This document shows, piece by piece, positions 41,688 to 51,000 of a stretch of DNA of 64,000 nucleotides. A model generated the notes under the pieces. That model was given only the letters and a program-made list of their open reading frames with translations. It did not search any database and was not told the DNA's origin. This DNA comes from Zunongwangia profunda SM-A87 (GTDB lineage Bacteria > Bacteroidota > Bacteroidia > Flavobacteriales > Flavobacteriaceae): the NCBI RefSeq assembly GCF_000023465.1, contig NC_014041.1:3664001-3728000 (forward strand), given 5' to 3'. A program made the position numbers and the translations under genes. The stretch's first letter is position 1. Each line of letters opens with the position of its first letter.

Positions 41688-44663
41688 ATGAAAAATAATT
41701 ACTCGTGCCATACATACGTGGCGCTAATAATTATAGGCGGGATACTCTTGCTCCTGCCCAAAGCTGCACACGCCGCAAACCCTACTCCCCTGCTCTTGCA
41801 ACAACAAGTAATTACCGGGACGGTAACAGATCAAAACGGCCTTTCCATTCCGGGCGTTAGTATTATTTTAAAAGATACCAAACGGGGTGTGGTCACCAAC
41901 TTGGACGGTGAATATCGTATTACTGCTTCCGCAAACGCTACTTTGGTTTTTTCGTATATCGGCTTTAAAACCCGGGAAGTACCCATAGACGGTCGAGAGG
42001 TAATCAATATTCAACTGGAAGAAGATATCGCCGCCCTGGGTGAAGTACAAATCAATGCCGGCTATTATAATACCACCCGAAGGGAAAGCACAGGAAATAT
42101 TGCGAGAGTCACGGCCGAGGAAATAGAAAACCAACCGGTCATTAGTCCGCTGCAAGCATTACAGGGAAGAATGGCTGGGGTAGAGGTTACTATGGGCGGC
42201 GCAAACCCTGGGGCGGCTGCTACCATAAGAATCAGGGGAACAAACAGCCTTCGGGAAGAAGGAAATTATCCTTTGTATATCATTGATGGCGTACCTATAA
42301 GTTCCATCCCTACCGAAAGCAATTCCCTATTAAGTTCGTCAGGTATCGATCCTTTAAATAATCTAAATCCTTCAAATATAAAAAGCATCGAAGTTTTAAA
42401 GGATGCCGATGCCACGGCAATCTACGGCTCCAGGGGTGCCAATGGGGTGGTACTTATTACCACCAAATCGGGAAATAAAATCGGTACCGGTCTAGAAGCC
42501 AGAGTCTATACCGCGATCTCTACCGTACCGCGAAGGTTAGATCTACTAACCATCCCACAGTATTTACAACTAAGACAGCAAGCTTTTGAAAATGACGGGA
42601 TAGAACCCACGGCAAATAATGCTTATGATTTACTGCTCTGGGACCAGGATCGCTATACCGACTGGCAGGATTTTGTATTTGGCGGTCAAGCACAAACGAC
42701 CAATGCCAACCTTTCCTTTACCGGTGGCAGTGAAAATACCTCCTATAGGTTAGGAGGCTCTTATCTTCGGCAAGGAACTATTTATCCGGCAGATTATAAT
42801 TATCATAAAATCACCGGCAATCTTAGCTTAAATCATTATTCGGAAGATCGAAAGTTCAATTTGGGAACTTCCATAAATTATGGAATTGATCATAATGAGC
42901 TGGCCGGCAACTTAAATTTAGGGCCTTCTGTTTTTTTGTTACCCCCTAATGCCCCCACCGTATTTAACCCGGACGGATCATTACACTGGGAAGATTGGAG
43001 TGCTGCCGGCATTCCCAACCCGTTAGAGGGCTATTTTAATGATAGCAATACACAGACCCGTAGTTTTATAGCTAATACCTATCTTTCTTATGAGGTTTTA
43101 CAAGGCTTACAATTAAAAACCAGTTTGGGGTACACCAATTATACCACAGACGAATTAAGAAAAATACCAGGAAGGTCGTATAACCCGGCAGAGAATCCCC
43201 AAAACAGGTCTGCCCACTTAAATACCAGTAGAACCTCGTGGATAGTGGAGCCGCAACTTCTTTATCACTCCAAGTTTGGACATTTGGAAGGTGATTTTAT
43301 ACTGGGAGCAACATTACAGGCAGAAAACTCTTCTCGCGAGAGCTTGCAGGGAACGGGCTATGCCACAGAATCCCTTATAGGGAATCTGGCCGCAGCTGAA
43401 ATGATCATCAATGCTCAAAGCGCAAGTACCCAATACCGCTATGCCGCTTTGTTCTCCCGGTTTGGTTTTAACTGGGATCAAAAATACTATGTAAATCTAA
43501 CCGCAAGAAGGGATGGTTCCAGCCGTTTTGGCCCCAACAACAGGTTTTCTAATTTTGGTGCTGTAGGGGTAGCCTGGATTTTTACCGAAGAGCAATTTAT
43601 CGAAAATCAGCTTTCCTTTTTATCCTTCGGAAAACTACGGGGAAGTTACGGAAGTACAGGAAATGACCAGATTGGTGATTATGGCTATTTGGATGCTTAT
43701 GAAGCGACCAGGGGCCCCGGTGGATTATACCCCACCTCCCTTGCCAATCCAGACTATTCCTGGGAGGTAAACAAGAAATTAGAAGCCGGCGTGGAACTGG
43801 GCCTTTTAAATGATCGGATAAATTTTAGTTTCAGCTGGTACCGCAATCGTTCTTCCAATCAATTGGTAGGCTATCCCCTGCCCGCCATCACAGGATTTCA
43901 GACGGTACAGGCAAACCTTCCTGCTACCGTTGAGAACAGGGGGATTGAAGTAGAGTTTACCACCTACAATATTCGTCATAACAATTTTAGTTGGACAACC
44001 TCTTTTAACCTTAGCAGACAAAAAAATGAGCTTATTAGTTATCCAGAGATAGAACAATCTTCCTATGCCAATGTATATAAAGTAGGGTATCCGCTTAACA
44101 TTGTTTTAAACTACAATTATACGGGAGTAGACCCGGAAACCGGTTTATACACTTTTCAAGATGTTAATGAAGACGGAAGGCTAGATATACAAGACAGAAT
44201 AAATATTCAAGATCGTAACCGCGAATTCTTTGGAGGCATTAGCAATAATATTACCTATAAAAATTTTCATTTTCAATTCCTTTGGGAGTTTGTAAAACAA
44301 CCTGGTAGACTATCATATCTTAATGCCGGCCGCACAAGTAATATACTAGCTTTTTATCTAAGTGAGCCTAACTTGCAAATTCCCACTACTTCTTATCAGG
44401 GTAGCGTGGCATACAGCAATGCGCTAAATAGTTCGGTCTTTAACCAGGATGGTTCATTCCTTCGCTTAAAAACCCTGGCCGCTTCTTACAACCTGGAAAA
44501 AATAGCCGGAAAACTAGGGCTTCAACAGTGCCAGTTATTTCTCAATGCTCAAAACCTTATCACGCTTACCTCTTATAAAGGCTTAGACCCGGAATCTCCG
44601 GTAGGCGGATCATCTATTAGTAATCTTCGTACCATCTCAGGAGGATTACAATTAAAATTTTAA
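41688..44663 (+). CDS. SusC/RagA-type TonB-dependent outer-membrane transporter
   Basis: 991 residues. Signal peptide (hydrophobic about 10-28, ending AAHA), then a CarboxypepD_reg-like domain (VITGTVTDQNGLSIPGVSII), then the plug: LQALQGRMAGVEVT, IRIRGTNSL, YPLYIIDGVPI, and LKDADATAIYGSRGANGVVL. The rest is a beta-barrel ending in QLKF, a typical terminal aromatic. Together with SusD it imports an oligomeric nutrient through the outer membrane, using TonB energy. The adjacent peptidase suggests peptides (RagAB-like) rather than glycans. First gene after the structured leader. Confidence 0.93.
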   Translation: MKNNYSCHTYVALIIIGGILLLLPKAAHAANPTPLLLQQQVITGTVTDQNGLSIPGVSIILKDTKRGVVTNLDGEYRITASANATLVFSYIGFKTREVPIDGREVINIQLEEDIAALGEVQINAGYYNTTRRESTGNIARVTAEEIENQPVISPLQALQGRMAGVEVTMGGANPGAAATIRIRGTNSLREEGNYPLYIIDGVPISSIPTESNSLLSSSGIDPLNNLNPSNIKSIEVLKDADATAIYGSRGANGVVLITTKSGNKIGTGLEARVYTAISTVPRRLDLLTIPQYLQLRQQAFENDGIEPTANNAYDLLLWDQDRYTDWQDFVFGGQAQTTNANLSFTGGSENTSYRLGGSYLRQGTIYPADYNYHKITGNLSLNHYSEDRKFNLGTSINYGIDHNELAGNLNLGPSVFLLPPNAPTVFNPDGSLHWEDWSAAGIPNPLEGYFNDSNTQTRSFIANTYLSYEVLQGLQLKTSLGYTNYTTDELRKIPGRSYNPAENPQNRSAHLNTSRTSWIVEPQLLYHSKFGHLEGDFILGATLQAENSSRESLQGTGYATESLIGNLAAAEMIINAQSASTQYRYAALFSRFGFNWDQKYYVNLTARRDGSSRFGPNNRFSNFGAVGVAWIFTEEQFIENQLSFLSFGKLRGSYGSTGNDQIGDYGYLDAYEATRGPGGLYPTSLANPDYSWEVNKKLEAGVELGLLNDRINFSFSWYRNRSSNQLVGYPLPAITGFQTVQANLPATVENRGIEVEFTTYNIRHNNFSWTTSFNLSRQKNELISYPEIEQSSYANVYKVGYPLNIVLNYNYTGVDPETGLYTFQDVNEDGRLDIQDRINIQDRNREFFGGISNNITYKNFHFQFLWEFVKQPGRLSYLNAGRTSNILAFYLSEPNLQIPTTSYQGSVAYSNALNSSVFNQDGSFLRLKTLAASYNLEKIAGKLGLQQCQLFLNAQNLITLTSYKGLDPESPVGGSSISNLRTISGGLQLKF

Positions 44664-44673
44664 AATCCAGTAT

Positions 44674-46065
44674 ATGAAATCTAATCGAACAATCGTAAAA
44701 ATACTCCTTGCGCTAACTGTAGTGTTACATTTTGGCTGTGAGGATTTGGTATCTATAGATGTTCCTACCAATAAACTGGTACGAAGCCAGGTCTTTGATA
44801 GTGAGCAAACCGCTATTAGTGCCTTAACAGGTATTTACAACCAATTGTACCTGTCGGCTTTCTCAAACGGCTCCTGGAATAGCATTTCGGTAGTATCAGG
44901 TTTATCGTCAGATAATATCCAAAACATTAATACTTCCAATCTGGACAGGATGGAGTTTCAGGAACACCAAATTAATCCCGAAAACTCCTATAATCTGGAA
45001 TTATGGTCCAGTGCCTATAATATCATTTATATGACCAATGCATGCCTGGAAGGACTGTACAATTCAGAGAAAATAGCTCCCGACCTGGCCATTCAATTGG
45101 AAGGAGAAGCTCGCTTTGTGAGGGCTTTTACTTATTTTAATTTGGTGAACCTTTATGGATCAGTTCCCTTAATCCTTACCACAAACTATGAGCGTAATGC
45201 CCTTGCTGAAAAATCAAGTGTCGAAATAGTGTATCAACAGATTATTGATGATCTTGAATTTTCTTCTGAAGTTTTAAATCCCTCTTACCGCACCGGAGAA
45301 AGAATCACTGCAAATAAATTTGCCGCAACGGCGCTGTTGGCAAGGGTCTATTTATATAATGAAGAATGGCAAATGGCTGAAATGCTTAGTACTGAAGTGA
45401 TAAACGAATCTTCCACTTATCAAATACTGGATAGTTTAAATACCGTATTTCTAGCGAATAGTCGTGAGGCCATCTGGCAAATTTCGCCCATTGGAGGCGG
45501 TGGGATAGCCACTAATACCAATGACGGAAACATTTTTGTTATCGATCCTGTCTTTTCCTTTTTTGCCAGTATACAACTGCGAGAAGGGCTTGTAAATACA
45601 TTTCAGGAAGAAGATAAACGTCTTGCAAACTGGATTGGATATAACGAATCCCTAAACGCGTATTTCGCCCATAAATATAAAATACGCACCAGTTCCGATT
45701 TTCCAATTATAGAATATTCAATGGTGTTACGATTAGCAGAGCAATATTTAATAAGGGCCGAAGCAAGAGTATATCAAGGAAAATTGTCTGAAGCACAAAA
45801 TGATTTAAACGTCATCCGTGAACGGGCAGACTTGCTCCCCTTTGAAGCACAATCAGAAACAATGCTACTGGATGAACTATTTATCCAACGACAAAAAGAG
45901 CTTTTTACCGAGTGGGGACATCGTTGGCTCGATCTTAAAAGAAGCAAAAGAGCGCAGTCTGTTTTCGGGTCAGACCCATTATGGGATTCCGGTGATCTCT
46001 TATATCCCATTCCCACCCAGGAGCTTATTAAAAATCCAAATTTAACCCAGAATGATGGCTATTAA
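44674..46065 (+). CDS. SusD/RagB-type nutrient-binding lipoprotein
   Basis: 463 residues. Lipoprotein signal: LALTVVLHFGC, with the lipidated Cys at about residue 22. TPR-like helices follow (WSSAYNIIYMTNACLEGLY, GEARFVRAFTYFNLVNLYG). C-terminal SusD landmarks are EAQNDLNVIRERADL and LFTEWGHRWLDLKRS, then LYPIPTQEL and NPNLTQNDGY. It caps SusC on the cell surface and binds the ligand. It starts 10 bp after susC and overlaps the peptidase gene by 14 bp. Confidence 0.93.
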   Translation: MKSNRTIVKILLALTVVLHFGCEDLVSIDVPTNKLVRSQVFDSEQTAISALTGIYNQLYLSAFSNGSWNSISVVSGLSSDNIQNINTSNLDRMEFQEHQINPENSYNLELWSSAYNIIYMTNACLEGLYNSEKIAPDLAIQLEGEARFVRAFTYFNLVNLYGSVPLILTTNYERNALAEKSSVEIVYQQIIDDLEFSSEVLNPSYRTGERITANKFAATALLARVYLYNEEWQMAEMLSTEVINESSTYQILDSLNTVFLANSREAIWQISPIGGGGIATNTNDGNIFVIDPVFSFFASIQLREGLVNTFQEEDKRLANWIGYNESLNAYFAHKYKIRTSSDFPIIEYSMVLRLAEQYLIRAEARVYQGKLSEAQNDLNVIRERADLLPFEAQSETMLLDELFIQRQKELFTEWGHRWLDLKRSKRAQSVFGSDPLWDSGDLLYPIPTQELIKNPNLTQNDGY

Positions 46066-48883
46066 AAAATGTATATCTATCGCGATGATCCTAATCCTCA
46101 AACTTCATACCTGGGGGTTGGCTGCTCAATCCTTCCCCCCTCAGGTAACTAATGATCCCATTCCATTAGACAACAGTGTGCGGTATGGAACCCTGGATAA
46201 TGGCTTTACGTATTATATAAAGAAAACCCAAGAGCCTAAAAAGGAAGTCTATATGAAGCTTGCCGTCAAAGCAGGTTCCTTTTTCGAGACGCGATCCCAG
46301 GAAGGATATGCCCATCTTCTGGAACATGTAGCGCTATTTAATAAGAATCCAACTGATTTTCATGCCAGGGTAAAGTATCAAGGGATGATCCCTCGAGCCC
46401 AAACAGGACAAGTTGTTACGAAATACCAGATCGTTATCCCCGATGCTAATAATGAAAAAATAGCATTAGGATTAAATGCACTAAAATCCTGGGCAGCAGA
46501 AATAAAGTTTGATCAATCTCAGGTAGCTGTTCAACGGGGTGCCGTTCTGGGGGAAATGAGAACTAAGAATCCTTATCAGCAATGGCTGAATAAGAAGTAT
46601 GGAGAAATACTATTACAAAATGTTGAATTTCCAATATACTCCAAGGAAAGATTGGTAAAAAAACTTAAACATTTCAACATGGGCCCATTAAAGAAATTCT
46701 ATAAAGATTGGTATAGGCCTGATAGGCAAGCTGCGATTATCGTTGGGGATATAAATCTTGACAGTATTCAAATCTTGATTGAGAAAAATTTTTCGGATTT
46801 AAACAATCCAAAAAACCAGAAAGATGATGAAGATATTATAAAAAGATTCGCAATTGAGCTTAAAGGAAATAATCAATATGTAACATTTAAAGACAGTATT
46901 GATCCCGGGAGAAGGTTAACGATGTTTATAAAGGAGAAAAATCACGATTATAATAAAATTTCAAAAAGAGATTTTTATCATATGTTTTTGCAAAAAATGG
47001 TTAATTATATAGCTGAAAAGCGGTCTCAAAAATTTCAGAAACAGTATGATCCTCCCTTCGCTAATTATATAAACCGGCATACCACATCTAATGGTTTTAA
47101 AGAACAGGTAGTAGTGTCGGCTATGGAGGTAAATTTAGATGATCATCCCACAGCTATTGATAAACAGATTTATGCTGCCTTAACGGGATATAAATCATTA
47201 TTTTCAGGAATAACAGATCAGGAAGTACAAGAAGCCCGGAAACTACTAAAATCAGAATTTAGCATGGCTTACAAAAACAATGTAAACCTTGCCGAGGCTT
47301 ACCTTGATAATTTTATTCAAGGATCTGCCGTGCCTTCTACGAAAACACAAACAGAACTTTATGATCTTTTATCTGCGATAAAAGTAAGCGAGGTACAGCA
47401 ATTTGCCGATAAGAAGGCCAGCCTACTTGAAAATAAAGACTTTATTTTCATTAATATCCCTAAAAATAGTCTACCGGGTACAAAGAAAATGATAGACCTA
47501 TTAAAAGAGGTTGCTAATACCCCTATCGCTTTCAATCCTCCCATACTTAACATGGAACTATCCGATAGTATTTTAAAATTTAGTGGTGGCAGTAATACTA
47601 AAGGTGATGCATCCACAAACCTAATAGGGGTTACCCGGGTTAAGTTAACTAATGGAATTGATGTATGGTTAAAGCCTTCCAAACCAAGATCAGAGGTATT
47701 TAAAAACCAAATAGAAATTTTGGGTTTTAAACCACTGGTTACCGGCCATAACAATAAAAATATACTATCGAAAATATTAGCCCATTCTTATGCTTCTTAC
47801 GCAGGGGCCGGAGGTTTTAATAAATTTCAGGTGGCTCACTATTTAGAAGAACATCATCTAAAACTCCATTTTGGAACGGATGAAAACGATTTTGTTATCA
47901 AAGGAACATTTAAGGAGAAGAATTTGGAAGATTTTTTAAAATTATTTTTTCTAAAAATACAGCTACCCGATAAAGATACGGCTGCCTTTACTTCCTGGAA
48001 GGAAAAAGAAAAAGCTTTACTTGCCATCAGGGGGGGATCGGATTTTTTTCGAGGGGAAATCAAAAAAATCTGGTATCCGGATGCCCCATCTGTTGACAAA
48101 GAAATTTTAGATACCATAAGCAGAGAACTTTTACTTAGTGCATATCAAAAACACTTTTCCGATTTTAAGAATTACACCTTTATTATAACCGGAGACTTTA
48201 CTACTGACCTACTGCTTAAAAAAGTACAGAAGTATTTTGCAGCCTTGCCTGTATCCAAAAAAGAAGATGATCTAGAACATGTTTCAAAAGCGTTCAGTTT
48301 AAGAAAACGAAACGATACCATCAGACTTGAAAGATTAAATCAGGCTTTTGCAGAAATCTATTATCCTGTAAAGATCAAAACTCCGGTCGATAGCAAATCA
48401 CAGGTGATACTGGATATCATTAATTCGGGTTTTAATGAACAGATCAATAAAAGGTTACGAATAGGATCATATAGTCCACGGGCTAGTGGATACTGGCTGG
48501 ATAAAAAAAAAGGGATATATACATTCTTCGTCAATTTTGATAGTGAATTGGGCAATGAACAACGTATGCTTGATTATGCCGAAGAGGAGGTTATGAAATT
48601 CCGAAAAACCGGGGTCGACCAAGATTGGTTGGATGCTACAATAGATTTAAAACTAAACGAATATCAACGCAACATCAATAGTTTTGGCTATTTCAATTTC
48701 TGGCCAGACTACCTTAAAAAGGCCATTAAAAATAAAGAAAACCCAGAGAATTGGATATTGCAATATCCCTCGCTTTTAAAAAATTTCATATCCCTGGAGG
48801 AAATCAATGAAGCTATTCAGAATTACCTTAGTACAGCATATCAGCAAACATTTCTGATCCTACCAAAAGAAACGGTGTATTAG
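46052..48883 (+). CDS. M16-family zinc metallopeptidase (pitrilysin/insulinase-like)
   Basis: 943 residues with a signal peptide (SIAMILILKLHTWGLAAQ). Inverted zinc motif HLLEH in YAHLLEHVALFN near residue 92, with the second-site glutamate in RGAVLGEMR about 75 residues later. Four M16 half-domains are expected; the second half (from about residue 510) has lost the catalytic motif, as usual. Periplasmic peptide degradation is likely. Its place in an operon with SusCD suggests it processes imported peptides. The ATG lies inside susD, so it is translationally coupled. Confidence 0.9.
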   Translation: MMAIKKCISIAMILILKLHTWGLAAQSFPPQVTNDPIPLDNSVRYGTLDNGFTYYIKKTQEPKKEVYMKLAVKAGSFFETRSQEGYAHLLEHVALFNKNPTDFHARVKYQGMIPRAQTGQVVTKYQIVIPDANNEKIALGLNALKSWAAEIKFDQSQVAVQRGAVLGEMRTKNPYQQWLNKKYGEILLQNVEFPIYSKERLVKKLKHFNMGPLKKFYKDWYRPDRQAAIIVGDINLDSIQILIEKNFSDLNNPKNQKDDEDIIKRFAIELKGNNQYVTFKDSIDPGRRLTMFIKEKNHDYNKISKRDFYHMFLQKMVNYIAEKRSQKFQKQYDPPFANYINRHTTSNGFKEQVVVSAMEVNLDDHPTAIDKQIYAALTGYKSLFSGITDQEVQEARKLLKSEFSMAYKNNVNLAEAYLDNFIQGSAVPSTKTQTELYDLLSAIKVSEVQQFADKKASLLENKDFIFINIPKNSLPGTKKMIDLLKEVANTPIAFNPPILNMELSDSILKFSGGSNTKGDASTNLIGVTRVKLTNGIDVWLKPSKPRSEVFKNQIEILGFKPLVTGHNNKNILSKILAHSYASYAGAGGFNKFQVAHYLEEHHLKLHFGTDENDFVIKGTFKEKNLEDFLKLFFLKIQLPDKDTAAFTSWKEKEKALLAIRGGSDFFRGEIKKIWYPDAPSVDKEILDTISRELLLSAYQKHFSDFKNYTFIITGDFTTDLLLKKVQKYFAALPVSKKEDDLEHVSKAFSLRKRNDTIRLERLNQAFAEIYYPVKIKTPVDSKSQVILDIINSGFNEQINKRLRIGSYSPRASGYWLDKKKGIYTFFVNFDSELGNEQRMLDYAEEEVMKFRKTGVDQDWLDATIDLKLNEYQRNINSFGYFNFWPDYLKKAIKNKENPENWILQYPSLLKNFISLEEINEAIQNYLSTAYQQTFLILPKETVY

Positions 48884-48906
48884 AGTCTTATAAATAGGCA
48901 TTAAAA

Positions 48907-48939
48907 AAAGCACATTGGCAGTTTTTGCCAATGTGCTTT
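48907..48939. terminator. Bidirectional terminator between M16 and DUF6520 genes
   Basis: AAAGCACATTGGCA (48907-48920) and TGCCAATGTGCTTT (48926-48939) form a perfect 14-bp stem with loop GTTTT. A-rich on the left and T-containing on the right, it serves both convergent transcripts. Confidence 0.85.
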
Positions 48940-48958
48940 ATCTCCATTCCAATGAATA

Positions 48959-49246
48959 CTAAGGTTGAATTAAAATGGGTTCTCCATCTACACTATCATC
49001 CTTTCGTGTATTCACGTCCATTTCGTCATAGAGATCATAAATTGGTCCTTCTTCTCCAAATTGAACTCTACAGGTTTCATTACCTCCCGTACATGCTTGC
49101 TCTGGGATGGCCTGCCAATTACCATCTACAAGAACATAATCCTGAGCTTGTACATTTGGATCAGACTTTGGACTAACGCTTGCAAAGGTCAATCCTATGG
49201 CAAAAATGATTCCCAACATCGGTAAAATTACTTTTAACTTTTTCAT
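48959..49246 (-). CDS. DUF6520 small secreted protein
   Basis: 95 residues from the ATG at 49244-49246 (MKKLKVILPMLGIIFAIGLT); the frame is open further upstream. Signal peptide of about 23 residues ending TFASVS, then a mature acidic part with two cysteines in ACTGGNETCRVQFGEEG. The pattern (signal, QxxC...C) is that of DUF6520, common in Flavobacteria in paralogous sets next to SusCD or peptidase genes. A secreted peptide or adhesin-like role is unproven. It is convergent with the M16 gene. Confidence 0.75.
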   Translation of the reverse strand: MKKLKVILPMLGIIFAIGLTFASVSPKSDPNVQAQDYVLVDGNWQAIPEQACTGGNETCRVQFGEEGPIYDLYDEMDVNTRKDDSVDGEPILIQP

Positions 49247-49460
49247 GGTTTTAAGTTTTAATACATACCTACTCTTTGAAGGATTTTCGGCTTCTCCTAC
49301 TTTCTGCGCAAAAAGATTTGTCATTTTCTTGGGTGTAAATTTCCAGCGCATCACTGGAAAAAAGAAAGTAGTTTCTATTAAAGGCTACGATCATTTACAA
49401 TAGTAAATTTCATCAAATAACCTCAAATAAAATGGTCGCTAAAGCCTAAAAGCTATTCTG

Positions 49461-50384
49461 TTATGATGATGACCAGAAATTTTCTATTCTGTATTGCGAA
49501 GGGGTCTTCCCGTATTGAAGCCTAAACTTCCTGGAAAAATGAGAGTGATCTTTAAAACCGCATTTTTGGCTAATGATAGAAATCGGTATTTCTGTAGTAC
49601 GGATTAACAGGGCGCCTTTTTCCAGCCTCTTTTGCATATGAAACCTCGGGATCGTGATACCATACATCTTCTTAAATTCTTCTTTGAGCTTCGTTTTATT
49701 AGTACGGTGGATAAGTCCCAATTCTTTAAGGGAAGGAAGCTCCTTATGAAGATTTCGAAGGATATATAAACGCACTTGCTTAACCAGGGATTTTGTTGCG
49801 GTACTTTCTTTTTTCTCTGAATTCGAGGATCTGGCAGTAGTCCTTCTTTTCCCACCCTCCCTTTCTTTATTTTTGAAACGAAAAACATTCATTACATAAG
49901 AAATATGGGCATCAGAGCCTATCATTTTCTGCACAGTACAAAAAGCTCGATAGAACTTAATATTTTTAATTACAAAATCTACAAAGAGTAATCGCCGATA
50001 GTTTTTATCTCGGTTTAAACGCAGTTCCTCTTTTAACATTTTAACCGAAATATTTGAAAGAATTTCTGATACCGGCCTGCCCCGGTATTCTTTATCCCAT
50101 TGCAGTATTTGAGGGGTGTTGGGAGTATATGCGCTAATGTGATACTCTTTATCCAAAAAAATCACAAAATATAATTCGGGATGTTCCATCAACTGCTGGG
50201 GGTTAAAACAGGAATCCTCGATCTCCTCAGACATCATGTTCAATAATAATGAAATAGTATCAAAAGGATCACTACGCCCAGGGGAATCTTGTCGAAACAT
50301 AAAATTACCACAGGCAATCTCGATAATTTGATTGCATAACGAATCGAATCTCATTTTATCCTCCTTACTCATTTGTTTTTTCAT
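49461..50384 (-). CDS. AraC-family transcriptional regulator with PAS-like N-terminus
   Basis: 307 residues. C-terminal AraC domain (about 205-303): LPSLKELGLIHRTNKTKLKE as the first helix-turn-helix and TEIPISIISQKCGFKDHSHF followed by SRKFRLQYGKTPSQYR as the second, the family signature. The N-terminal 170 residues (YFVIFLDKEYHISAYTPNTP, then WDKEYRGRPVSEIL) look like a PAS-type sensor rather than a sugar-binding cupin. It may control the adjacent SusCD-M16-DUF6520 locus. The STAS-like gene lies just upstream on the same strand, so the two may be cotranscribed. Confidence 0.82.
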   Translation of the reverse strand: MKKQMSKEDKMRFDSLCNQIIEIACGNFMFRQDSPGRSDPFDTISLLLNMMSEEIEDSCFNPQQLMEHPELYFVIFLDKEYHISAYTPNTPQILQWDKEYRGRPVSEILSNISVKMLKEELRLNRDKNYRRLLFVDFVIKNIKFYRAFCTVQKMIGSDAHISYVMNVFRFKNKEREGGKRRTTARSSNSEKKESTATKSLVKQVRLYILRNLHKELPSLKELGLIHRTNKTKLKEEFKKMYGITIPRFHMQKRLEKGALLIRTTEIPISIISQKCGFKDHSHFSRKFRLQYGKTPSQYRIENFWSSS

Positions 50385-50405
50385 AATTATAGTTTTTAGT
50401 ATGGG

Positions 50406-50777
50406 TTACTTTATATAGTCCTGTAGAAACGAAAGCGCCTCGTCCTTATCAGTAAATATCTGGGTAGGATAAGGCGGTTCGCTTGCTTTTACATATAGGC
50501 GGGCAACCTTCATGGCAAGCTCATCTTCTACCAGCAGGGCGAGGGCTTTAGTCAAATTGCCACCTTCAATGGCCAAATAATCCCTGGCTTGCTTTTGTGC
50601 TGTGGTCACGCCTCGTAAATCGCAAAATATAGGATAGGAATTCTCGTTTTGAAGTTGTAAGCGTTCACTTACAATCGTCTTAGCCATGGGCCCGTCAATC
50701 TCATATATCTCTTTATAGATAAAATAGAAAATTCCATGGGAAATCCACATTTTTGCGTATGTACCATCCACCATCAT
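50406..50777 (-). CDS. STAS/SpoIIAA-like small protein
   Basis: 123 residues. Residues 12-123 suggest a STAS-like alpha/beta fold: MWISHGIFYFIYKEIYEIDG, NSYPIFCDLRGVTTAQ, ALALLVEDELAMKVARLYVK, and YPTQIFTDKDEALSFLQDYI. Such small single-domain proteins (DUF7793-like) are frequent in Flavobacteria; their role is unknown. It ends 22 bp before the AraC-type gene start, in the same direction. Confidence 0.6.
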   Translation of the reverse strand: MMVDGTYAKMWISHGIFYFIYKEIYEIDGPMAKTIVSERLQLQNENSYPIFCDLRGVTTAQKQARDYLAIEGGNLTKALALLVEDELAMKVARLYVKASEPPYPTQIFTDKDEALSFLQDYIK

Positions 50778-51000
50778 CCCGTAAAAATTTGAATATCACT
50801 AATATAAATAAAAAATCAATATGTCTCAATAGCCCGGTATCCAGGCATTATAAAGTAAAAGAAAGCTACTCTCATAGATTTTAATGGTATTTGAACGAAA
50901 AGCCGAATAACTATTCCGAAAAGCCTTTTTATTATAACGGTCAGGATTATGATCAATATTTATCATAGCTTAAAAAAGAAAATTTTTACATGAAAAAGTT

